Shown here piece by piece: positions 50,201 through 62,200 of a stretch of 64,000 nucleotides of DNA (position 1 is its first letter; each line of letters begins with the position of its first letter). The stretch comes from Marthasterias glacialis (lineage: Eukaryota > Echinodermata > Asteroidea > Forcipulatida > Asteriidae). Position numbers and translations under genes: made by a program. The DNA is taken from positions 188,501 to 252,500 of the forward strand of contig OU452225.1 of NCBI GenBank assembly GCA_911728455.2, read 5' to 3'. A model generated the notes under the pieces. It was not told where the DNA came from, searched no databases, and saw only the letters and a program-made list of their open reading frames with translations.

Positions 50201-53200
50201 TGTTCATATTTCTCTTGTTTACCATCATCCAAACATAGCTGTGTGATTCTTAGGGTGTGAGAGGGGTGGTTAGAGTGTCTTACCTCAAACAGTTCCTCAG
50301 GGCTTCCTATGGTTCTGAAGAGGTATGGCCATAGTGCAATCTCTGTCTTTCTTGCACAATGAACTATTGTCTGTAAGAACTGGGGGAATTCTTCAATAAA
50401 GGCCACCACACGAGGGAGTAAGGCATCTGATAACACAACATAAGGGTTCAAGATTAGACCAATTTGATATTTCAAAAAGCAAATGCAGACATGCAAAAGG
50501 AAATCTTCTTTCCCATAACTCGACGGCCTATCTAAATAGTTATCAATTTATACTACACTGATTTAGATTCTCATTCTGAGACATTTTCATTACATAAATA
50601 AACATACATATATCATTTATACCAGACTTATTCACAAATGGGTCTAAGTTCCATTACAGACTCCTGCCATAGGGCAGGGGGAAAAAGATACAAAAACAAA
50701 ACAAAATATTAAACAAAAATTAAACATCATGCAGAAACACTGATGTTTTTAACAGTTTCTTGAAAATATTAAAAGAAACAGCTTCTCTAATAGAGAGTGG
50801 GAGCACATTCAGCTCTCTGTCTAGACCGAGTTTCATTATATCAATTCTAACCAATACTTAACTTAGTCTATGTACTGACCTTTACTAACCTGGTTTATGC
50901 TAGTTATCAATCTATGAACAAACATTAACTTGGTTAAAGTTCTGATGGTTACAGCTTCTTCCAGCACACTACTTTGCATCAGTTCCAGACAGATAGAAGT
51001 ACAAGTCTATACTAACCATTACTAACCTGGTTTGTATTAGTTATCACTCATTAATCTATACTAACCTGGTATAGGTTCTGATGCTGTAGCTTCTTCTTCT
51101 AGCACACTATGCAGCATTAATTCCAATACATGAGGGAAGTACGGTAGAGATACACAACTTCTTGCTATCTGTAATGCATGAATTCCAAGACTGCCACAAA
51201 AAAAAAGATTCAGTTTGTTTCAATCATGAATAATAGCTCAGTAAATACTCTGAAAATACAGAATGATTCATCCAATGATTTGTGATTTTTAAAAGGACTA
51301 ATTTCTCACACATCCTGATATTTCCAAGAGTATCAACCTCATCTTCCAAAATAACTGTGTTTTTTTTGTTTTCGTTTAGTCAGCTGGAAAGATGATCTAA
51401 CATGTGCTGGTACTTGATGAAGTTGCAATTTATTGCAATGAAAATAATAACTGATATATTTTGCTGTGTTTTCAGAAATGGGCTACATCTTACCATCATG
51501 TCATTGAAAACAGAAAGTCTACCTCAAAAACAGCCTTAACACAACACACACTCAAAACTGCACCAACAACCTCACAATAACTATACCAGATGCACACAAC
51601 AAACTAATGGTGATGAGATACATCACTTTGCATGGAACCTCTTTTGAGCAAGATTTATAACAAAATCAAGATTCAGCAATCTTGCATTGATGAAACTTTA
51701 TACAAATTGATGCAATTTTGCATTCAATAACAATATAACATCAAGCAGTTCCACAACGATTTGGGATTTTATTACTTGGTATTAAGAGAGGAAGCACATT
51801 GTATAACTCAAGAAACAAACAAGACTAGATGAGTACAGAGAGCTGACATACTTTCTTCTGAGTAACTGCCGGAGTATATGATGCAGATAAATCTGGGTCT
51901 GAAATCAAAAGTAAGATTTGAGGGTACTTTAACATTAAAGAATTTGGGTAACAGCTAAATTGAGTTATATACTAATAATAACAATAAAACTGCCCCAAAA
52001 ATTCAATCTCTTATCTAAAACAACATTAATCATCCAGCCCCTTTTTCCCCAGTTGATCTAGTGTGAAATTATTAGCATAAGAAATGAGACTTGCAGAACA
52101 AGGACATAAGAGACACTTTACTAGTGAGGCTTAAGGATATTACTATCATCAAGAAGTTGGCTAAGTTTTAATTGCTCATCCAAGTACACTACATTTAGGA
52201 TGATAATTTTGCCCCAAAATGATTTGATAAATTTATCATTAACCATACTTATTGTGAACTTTTGTTAACTTCAGCAAAGGACAAAGATATCTTTCTTTTT
52301 ACCGATGGACACTGTGTTGCTTTCCACATTCTACATGTGAAATGTCTGCAAGGGGGTTAAGTTGTCCTGGGGTGGATTTCACAAAACTAGTCCTAACTTA
52401 GGTCTAGTCCTAACTTATGACATTTCCTCTAAGTTAGGAATGGTTACTTGTCCTAACTCGAGATAAGACTAGTCCTAGCACTTTGTGAAATCCACCCCAG
52501 ATCATACTACAACTGGTTTTTTTTTTTTTTTTTTTTGGGGGGGGGATTGCTTACAGTTCGTTCTAATGTTGAGAATGGCAGGATAGTTGGCTTATTATCA
52601 GCAGCATTTGGGGTCTGAGCTTCATAGCTTAAGGTGTCTGTAGCTGCTCCAAGAACAACAGCATCTTCAAATAAAACGGCTAGAAATACAGAAAGACAAA
52701 TCTGTTGTCAATATACGCTCTAAGATTCCACTATCATCTACTTCTCAAAAACCAATACTGTAAATAAATACGAAACAGAATAGGATGTTCAACCCCAATT
52801 CCTTCATAATCTATCCACTAGTTTGACTTGATTTTATTTGATTTAGTGATAACCGTGCCTGGCATAGAAGCAGGCATCAGTAGCCAAAGGTTTGGGTGTT
52901 GCATTACCACTCAGGGAGGGATATTTGTAGATCTGAGACAGACTTACCAAGCGGGTATATTCTAAGTTGGAAAGGAAGCATAATTCTCTTTGATAAGAAG
53001 CTGTGATGATGCTTAGTGTTGTTCTGTGGGAATAGTGGAAGCCAAACCTGAAATAAAAATCGAGCAAATAAGGATCAGGATGACATTGTGGTATTGTCCA
53101 TGCGTTTCACTGTTGTAGAAAAAAACAACAAATTTATTCACCAACTAAATATCATCAGGAACTACCAATAGCAGTTAAAATGACATGATATTTTGGGTAG

Positions 53201-56200
53201 TAGCCTTTCTATTGAGATGCTGGTTTTACCTTCATGCCTGCTGCACCACATCCTAACCATAATGCTTCCATGAGGTGGGGTTTGTCTTTATTACTGCGAG
53301 ATGTCGTCCACATGTTCTCAACAGAAGATGCTAGCACAACAGGAGCACAAAATGGCATCTTAGGAAAGAGGAGAGAAGTTGATATCAAATAATCATTATG
53401 TTTAATGGGTCTCTACTCTGACCTGAATAAAGAGATGTTATGACTCGGCTCATTTCTTGCTTACAAAAGAGCCAACTTGGTGAAAGGTCGGCAGGCACAA
53501 ACTGTTGATAGGTTTGTGGAATGTTACCGATGTGACAAATAAGGGTTTTGTGTTTTGAATCAGGGAACTGCTTATGGGTGAAAAATGCTAGTCTATATTT
53601 GTGAAGTATTAAGTTTGTCAGTATACACAATCCCCTTCTTATGCCCAATATATTGTCATTTGTCCAGATGTCCCTTATTAAAGTAAAATAAGAACACCAT
53701 TATCTGCCCAGATTGCCTCACCTCGTTATGTTTCCTTTTGTCCAGGGGTGCATTGGTCTGGGATGGAGGTTTAAGTCGATCTCTTTGTAGCATCAGTAAT
53801 CTACCAGCTACATTGGTGATCAGACTCTCTGCCTCTTTGGTATGGTTGGCTACTTCTGGGGAAACTGTCAATGGTTAAGATTGAAAACATTCATGTTAAT
53901 CCAAATAAATGTGTTGGCTCAACAGTTGAGGTAAATGTTAGAATCCTAGCGGATCCAAGATGTAATCGATCAATGGTGATGATAAATGATCCCAGGTCTG
54001 GATCTAATACGTCTTTACAGTCAGAAGTCATTACAGATACAAGACTTACAACTCAACATTTAAGATAACTTGTTCATTAATAATTCAACCTAGTTGGTGT
54101 CAATAAATCTGTAATGACTTAATACATTTAGACTACAATCTAGTGAATCCAACTCAGTTCTGGTGGCAAGGGTTTGAATCCCAGCCTGGCTGGCCATGAT
54201 GTTTGTGCCCTTGAGCAAGACACTTGACCATACATTGCTTCTCTTAACCCAGGTGTATAAATAGGAACCCAAGAGGGCTGATGTGGTATTGTGTTGGATT
54301 AATCCCTCAGTGCTTACATAAGCAGCTAGAGGTTGTATGCTCCCCAGCGAGTTGAGAAAGTTTAAGGAATGGTTCAAGTTTGGCTGATGTTGTACAACGC
54401 CTTGAGCTAGTTACTAGGTAAGTTACATACTAAATAAGAAACTAATTATTATAATACTATGATAAGATCAGAGTTAGTGGATACAACTCACATAATGGAA
54501 CAATCTAAAATGAGCAACAGTGAGTGTTTTGAGTTGCTGATTCTAACTCATCTATTGCACTGACTTCATCAGTAAACTGACCTGTTTCTGATCTGAGAGA
54601 TGTGAGTGTCAATGAGACCAGTGAGGTAGGATGAGGCACAAAGTTGGCAAGAGATAGATCTTGTATTCTGCTGATAGTCGCAATGGGATCTGTAAGGATT
54701 CAGAAAATATTGTTCATCAATAAATGTAAACCAATCGGTCTTAATTTCAACCAAGATAATCTAGCAGTTAACAAGCACTATTTCATTACTAACATCAAGA
54801 ATAAAGAATGGAATGCAGTTTTTTCATTGCATTCACCAACATACTTTATAATGATTTTGAAAGTGAGGTTGCCCCTTAAAACTAAGGAGAGTACTCAGTT
54901 TACCTGAATGAGTAGGTTGGAAAGTCATAGCATCATATGTGTCCATATTGGTTATAAGCGCAGGCTATTCACTACATGGATTACGTCGCACACACCAACA
55001 GGATTACAAAGGTACATAACCTTTGTATTCAGAGAAAAAGACTTTTAAAGATGGCAAATTTGTAAGACCCACTCAAAGGGCGGAATAAACTTTTAAGAAG
55101 TACATGCCACTTACTCGCTGAGTTTTCTCGTCTCTCAATGCTATACAATGAGATGTGATAATCTACACAGAAGACAACTAGTAGATCCTTGAAGACGTTG
55201 AGTAGAAGCACTTGATAAGGCACCTTAGTTATACATGCAAAGCTGTTGTCCAGATTACTAATCCTAGGGTATAACCTCAGCTACAATCAATCAAATGTTA
55301 GATGTTTTGTCAATGAGTGCATCAAATCACATATTTACAAAAGAGCCACAGAGCCTAGACTCCCTACAGGCACAACGTATAAACACCTCAATAGAAAACA
55401 ATTTAAAATCTTAATATATAATAAATAGAGCAGTAAATAATTGGCATGGACCACCCACCAACACAAGGCTGGTTAGTTCAGTTGGTAGACCACTCATGTG
55501 GTATTTGAGAGCATGCATGTTTGAGCCCTGCATCAGCCAAGTTTTCTTTGATATTTGTTTATTTCATAGCTCTGTTCATCATACGATGCTATGTTACTCC
55601 ACATATTACCACATTTTGTAAAAGTTGCAACAAGGTTTCCCCACACAATTAAAAAGACGTTTCAACCACAGGGCTAGAGATATTTTATGGCAAGACAGGA
55701 GATGTGCTAAGAAATACACAGGTGTGCTTACAATACACAGCAATAATGAAGCAATCATTTTCAGAATAGTACCTCGCCTAATACTTCCTTTCAGACTCAG
55801 TCTTGGTGGTCAAAATAGCAGTATTCCCCCCTACCCCTCAAAAAACATAAGTGAAACACCTAAAAAAAGAAAATGCAATTTAGTTGTTTATGATAGACTG
55901 CCACAAGGAAATTACACCTGATATTTATAGCTAACCCTCAAGATACAGACTCTTACCTCATGTCTATTCTCATAATGGTTATAACATGACATGACAATGA
56001 AGTCTTTCCACCAAGTAACGCCTCCACTCACTGACATATCTCTCTCTTGTGTGATGTTACCAAACAGCTTCCAACGCTTAGCAAAGATTGTACAATGAGC
56101 TATGCCAAATCTGCCTGCTATAGCTACACAATGTCCAGATCGATCCACTGCGGCATACTGTAATAATATAACCATACATCACAATGATGCTAAAGTGGCT

Positions 56201-59200
56201 TGTCAATGTACAGTGGAATATATACATATTATTCTGAATAATGAAATCTTCAGCACAGCCTAGCACTGAAACCTATATTGACCCCTTACATGAACATCAC
56301 GTGCAGGGACTGTGCCACACTCACCATTTTGGAAGCCAATAGGTATATGTGTAAACACACACTTATAACTCTCAGAGAAATTGACTTCCAAAATGGGGCA
56401 AGCAAGATTATTGTGATGATGACGTCAGGTGTAACTCCATGGTTTTTACCAAGGTACAACATGGTTACATACGGATCAACCCTGAGTTACTGCTTTAATG
56501 CATGTCTCACAAACATTTCTGGGAACCTTCGGTTCCCACACACGTTGCTTTAACAAGTGAAGGAAACTAAATCTTTAATGTCAGCATATGTGCAAGACTT
56601 ACACAGTCTATACCTTTGATTGGAGGTGTTGGAGACTAGGAACTCCAAGATAGGGCTTTCATAGCCTTGCACAGGAAAGAAAGGCAAGTGAAAAATTCAC
56701 CTGCTGTCACTCCATGATAAATCTTGCTTGTGCAAATTTTGGGAGTCAAAATTCCACAGGTATTTCAGTGCAATGTGCATTATAGGCATTGCTTGCAGTC
56801 AAAATCGCACCATATTTTTGCATGTATTTTTACTCCCAAAATGGCAGACCATGGAGAGACTGTATCCCATGTGCCATCAGTGCAAGGGGTCAATGCAAAC
56901 CAGTTATCATTTGCCTTAATATACCTGACCAGCCCCAATAAATGTAAATGGAAGTACCCTACCTTCCATTTTGCTTTTCTCAATGTTTAAAAATTAATTG
57001 ATTGACTATTGTTTTGATTTTTTACTCTACACCAATGTGTAATAAGACTGAGTATACAGTGCTTAGTACACATCAGCGTAGGGGCATAGGGTAAAAACCA
57101 AAATATTGTAATTTATCCCAGACGCAATTATTACATCAATTAAATTCAACTGATCGACTATTCATACAGAGACAATGAATTGCTACATGGCTAGTGAGGC
57201 ATGTGTAATATGTATTGATCGAGACTTACCCTGAGTGGCCAGTTGCTTGCCATGTAGCTATATGGTAGAGATAGGACTTGCCATTGCTTATTACCAATCA
57301 GAACACTAGAAACTATGGAGTCATCTGCAACTAACGTCACAACATCAAATACATACATGTAAGTAAGAATTATGGCAATCAGAAGGATTCACTGTGGGGT
57401 ACTATGACAGTAAACACTCCGCCCCATTCACAAACCCTGGCAGGAAAACAGACTAGGGGGAATAGGCTTCAAAACATTCACAGCTGTTTGCATACTTGTA
57501 AGTTTTCATTTATTCATAAATGCTTAATATTTATGAAAAATTAAAGAGCAAATGTAATCTTTGATATTAAATAATTGATTCTTACAAAAGGCAAATCATC
57601 ACCAGGTCCCTATGCATTTGAGAAAGAAGAAAACAAAAACAAAAGATCAAAGGGGAAAACAAGATTCACTTTATTAAGTGTAGTGCTTTTTCAGGAATGT
57701 AAATGCTTCAAACAGAATAGATATTTATACTTATTTCATTACTCGGGCAGCAAAAAAATAGAAGAACATGTACAAAACAAACATAAAAATAACAATCATA
57801 ACATGGACAAAAGGAAAGAGTAGAGCCAGCTAGAGCCTGACAGATTGCCCCACAAAAAAAACGTTTCTGACAAATATAAAAATAACAATCATAAAAACAA
57901 CAAAAGGAAAGAGTAGAACCAGCTAGAGCCTGACGGATTGCCAAAAAGAAACAAAGTTTGTGTCAAGGAGACTCACCTCTCTAGCTAGAACACACACAAA
58001 TGTTTAGATAAAATATAACTATTATAAATGTACATCTATAACAAAAGAAAATTGACTACAAGACTAATTAACATTTCAATAAGTATTTGATAGCTCAAGA
58101 TAAAAGCATGCTGTGGGAAATGATATGGCTGGGTGGAGTAGGGGTGGGGGGAGTTGGAGTCCACCATACCTGATGAATTACCCTGTGAAGTCACTGAGAC
58201 TGCGTTACTACTATCCAACATTACATCAGGTTGAGCTGTCTTGAGTATTGTATCTCCAGTATTCAGGTATAATCTATCTTCACCTTGTAGGAATAAATGC
58301 TCATGATTTGTCTGTATCAAAAAAACAACAAATAATAAGTTCATCAAAAGTGCATGTATTAAAAGCAGAGAAGACAAAACTGACAATAAAAAACATACTT
58401 AGCCAATAGCTAACAGTATAGCTAACAGTAGGTCCTTCAGCTAATATGCCACTATTTCTTACAGAATCGTCCATATTGAAATCAACAAAGTATCTAAACA
58501 GAAGTTGATTATGCATTGAGCATTCAACTCCAAACTTCAACTTTTTATTACTAGATGGTTAACACACATACAACATTGTCATTTCAAAAAACGAAGAAAT
58601 GACAGGCATGAAACTGCAGTTATTAGAGTCTTATGTGCATGTACCTGATAGTATTTAATCAATGATGATGACGTGCTATCTAGGATACAGTATGACCAGG
58701 GCATAATTTCATAGAGCTACTTATTATATACACAAAAATTAGCTTAACACAACAAAGTTATAATAAAACTTTGGGAGGCTAACCATCCTTACTGGCAGCT
58801 GAGAAGCTGAATTGAAAAGGACGCAGCTACAAGTGTTTGAGCTGCAGGCATTCAAGGGTGCCTTTGGCAGCCAGCCACATCAACCCATATATCACCACAG
58901 AGCACAGCCTGAGATCGAAAGTGTTTTGTTTTTCCGGAGGGAGGAAAATCGGATGACCTGGAGAAAACCCTTGTGGCACAGGAGAGAACCAACGCATAAC
59001 TCTACCAACTTATGGCCCAAGCTAGGAATCGAACCAGGGACACATTGGTGAGAGGCAAGGGCCTTTCCACACATGCCACCACACCACCCATGAAATTATG
59101 CTTACTGGGATAAGGTTACCAGCCAAAATACCAAGTCAATGTACTATCTGTGACTGATATCCTGCTCATTTTTGCTCAGCAAAAAATGGTTAAGCAATAT

Positions 59201-62200
59201 TTTCTTCTTAAGCAGCTCTATGGAATTTGACCTAACTGAATAATGCTAGTCAGCACAGAAATTGATTATTAAGCACAAAATAAACTCGCTTAGCAGAAAT
59301 AGGTTACAACCTTAAGTTATATGCACAGGGGTGAGAGTCATTGCTGAGAAAAAGTTCTGAAAATAAGATCCAAATTTTAGTAGGCATGTTGAGATGATGG
59401 CATTTCCACCTTTTGGTAACTCCTGGAGTTAGAGATTTCAAGGAACTTCTAGGAACAGTATCCTCAACGCTACAGAAGTAGATCAAAGAGCAGGATTTTT
59501 TATATCAATAAAATAACAGCTGCATTTATCACCAAGCTGATATAAAAAAAAAACACCTGAAACTCCTCATCCCTGTATCCTTACATGTAAAGTATGTGTG
59601 GTTAACAACGCTTGCAGCTTATTCCCTGTGTAGCTTTTGCTAAGCGCATTAATCTGTTAACCAACAGCTTTATGACATTAATCCTATCATCACTTACCAT
59701 ACATGGGTTTGTAGTCAGAGCACTCTTAACAAATGATACTAATACCAGTTCACCAGTAGATTGATCTGCTGACTGAATGACAGGTGGATAGGGTATACCA
59801 GAGTCAGATATCCGCTTCTTATCTTTACTGGATTTAGGAGATGTCGTAATCCATAAATTGTAACCCTCTGGATCCCAGTCCTACCATGAAATCAAGAAGA
59901 AAAACAAACCTGACATATTTAGATAGTAATAACAGACATTTATTAGACACTTTTAATCTCAGTATCAAAGTGCCTTGCACTATTATTACTACCTTGTGTT
60001 CACTCGATCTTACACATTTCTGAAACCATCTCAACTATTTAGGAGTATGCAGTACGAGCAAACAAATTGGTGCACGGGTTGCTATCCAATCACATCAACA
60101 ATCTCTACACTCACGTGTGACCAGTTACTTCATTCATTTACATTTAAAAGTATAGTAAGTGAGCAATCTGGAAGCCTATTTCTTAAATAAAAGCAACTTT
60201 AAGCTCAATTTCTAAATTCTTGCTGACACCCTGTTGGCAATGACAAGCATTTTCAATAAATAAATCTCATTCCCAGATAATCAAGAGATAACCACTGGTG
60301 GAGATTTCCTTTTCACCTTTGTTCTGCATGTGCAAGGTTCCTTAGTAGAATTCAGCTTTGTATGTAACAATGTGTGATCAACACTAACATAAGGTTGATA
60401 CTTACCATGGACTGTACATGCAGTGGATATGGTCTACTTGTTTCTGGGCACAACCTATGCAAGTAAATAAAAAAAAAAATGAACTTTCTATCTTTCAAAA
60501 TTATAACCCCAAACAAATCTTCTATAAACAGAGGGAACAGCATTGGCATAAATTTGTAAAAATGCTTACAAATTTTATGTTAACTAAAGTTAAACACACA
60601 CAAAGTTAAGTGCCAATACTTCACTCTTTCATGAAACAAAAATACTATTTTGATCACGTTCTTTTCAGTAAGGAACTTATGTTGCTTGAAAACAAGAAAA
60701 CAAGATGGTTTAAAAAAGTTTGAATGTAAGACCTCTACCTCAAATAATAAAACGGTTCCAGAAAATGTTTACAACTTATTTCTCATTTTTGTTCAATACA
60801 ATATTCAAGCTTGATTCATCCAATGAGGTCATTTGAAAATCTTGTTTGATTAAGTCTGGCCTGACCTATTTTACTAAGACATTCATTTCCCTTTCTGCCT
60901 TCACATGAATCATTTTCTCCTGAGCCCAAAGTTGAAATGTTCCGTCCATAGAGTACTTGTTACCCCCTATCCTTACCCATAGTCCCCACTGAATGTACAC
61001 ATGAGTAGGGCACCAAACACACTCCATAAAGCTAGACCACCATGTCTCCATGCACAGGCTAAAGCACAACCATCAGGTGTCCATGTTACTGTAGATATAG
61101 GACCTGCTGCTTGACAGCCGTCTACAAACAAATCATACACAATAACAACTCCAATCTAATGGGATAATTGGATTCCTGTAACTTGTTTTCTTGGGTGAGT
61201 TAATGGAAATACCTTACAGTTTTTCTCGACTTTTTGTGATTTCTTCACATCATGTATATAAACTGTATTATTTACTGAATAAAACGTTAGTTGTTTTTGC
61301 AAGTAGACCTGTATTTAAATATCAGTAGTCTTAAGTTATTTCATTTCCTAGTTGTAAACAATTGTTCACTTTGTGTGTAAATAATGATGATGATTATTTA
61401 ACCTTAATCTTCCCAAAACTAACTCCTCCACAGTCTTCCCTCTCGTTCTTGATTGAATTTGATTTCCTTCCTCTAAAGTTTGGCAAACTCAGCTCTGCAT
61501 AGCAATACCAACTACATGCTTACTATGGGGCAAAACATTGCTTTTTGAGTTTAAATATTTTGAAATATTTTACTCATTTGGAATGCTTTAACAAAAACAC
61601 CTTGCAGGTTGAAATTTTACAAATATTGAGGGAAGTTGGTCAGAAACTGACCGACCTCGATCCCAAATCAGTTGTTTATCTGCAGAGTCAAACTATTAGG
61701 TTTCACCATATGCAATGATTTCCCCCCAACAGTGCAATTACCTGGAAAATCTGAACTTGAGAGGGTTAACCAGTGTGATAACTGCAGGGCACCAGTTACT
61801 TCATCAAGAGTGAACACTACTCCTTGCCCACTGGAGAGGAAAACAAATAAATCTGCTACAAATCTGCCTCTTTTCAAGTTTAACATGTACGTCAACTTTG
61901 CACTAACAAGGTATTTAAATGTACTTGAATTATGGGGAACTGAAGTAGTTATTTGTATATAAAAAAATAAATGAAGTATATTCTTTGAGGTTGGAAATTT
62001 ACATAAATCAACTATTGTTTTCATGGGGTGTGGGGCTACATCAGTTCTTCTTACTGGTTTTTACTTGGGTAAATAAACAAATTGTTTACTGAAGTTTAGT
62101 TGCGATACCACATAACAAAGTTATGAGGCTCTGTGGCAACATGTCTACACATGGGGGGGGGGGGGGGGGTGATACTGTGTGATATGAAAGGTAGGGCCTT

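Larger units (their letters stand above)
48525..51898 (-). other. RIC1: RIC1 C-terminal helical domain exons
   Basis: Five exons encode the alpha-helical domain that defines the family (Pfam RIC1): [13 protein letters not shown], then [77 protein letters not shown] and [18 protein letters not shown]. The last exon (48525-48802) runs on into a Ser/Pro/Lys/Gly-rich linker that is poorly conserved in the family. The 47-bp exon 51852-51898 is a micro-exon that fits the phase on both sides. Confidence 0.9.
52555..56157 (-). other. RIC1: RIC1 second propeller half and linker exons
   Basis: Seven exons (56157-55957 to 52679-52555) encode the conserved block with [10 protein letters not shown], a WWKDFIVM strand, [13 protein letters not shown], and [18 protein letters not shown], followed by LYSIERRE. 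Then come a [11 protein letters not shown] segment, a [10 protein letters not shown] helix, [26 protein letters not shown] sequence across the exon 53230-53358, VWLPLFP, and [20 protein letters not shown]. The exon 55115-55280 extends about 57 bases upstream of the obvious open frame. The acceptor at 55281-55282 restores the LDN..ITK segment seen in other RIC1 proteins. Confidence 0.88.

Noticed and set aside
4102-59092. tRNA genes at the B-box-like sites (4160, 17830, 22240, 45550, 49420, 54165, 55520, 59030)
   Set aside because: None closes an acceptor stem and anticodon arm; each continues into a SINE body.
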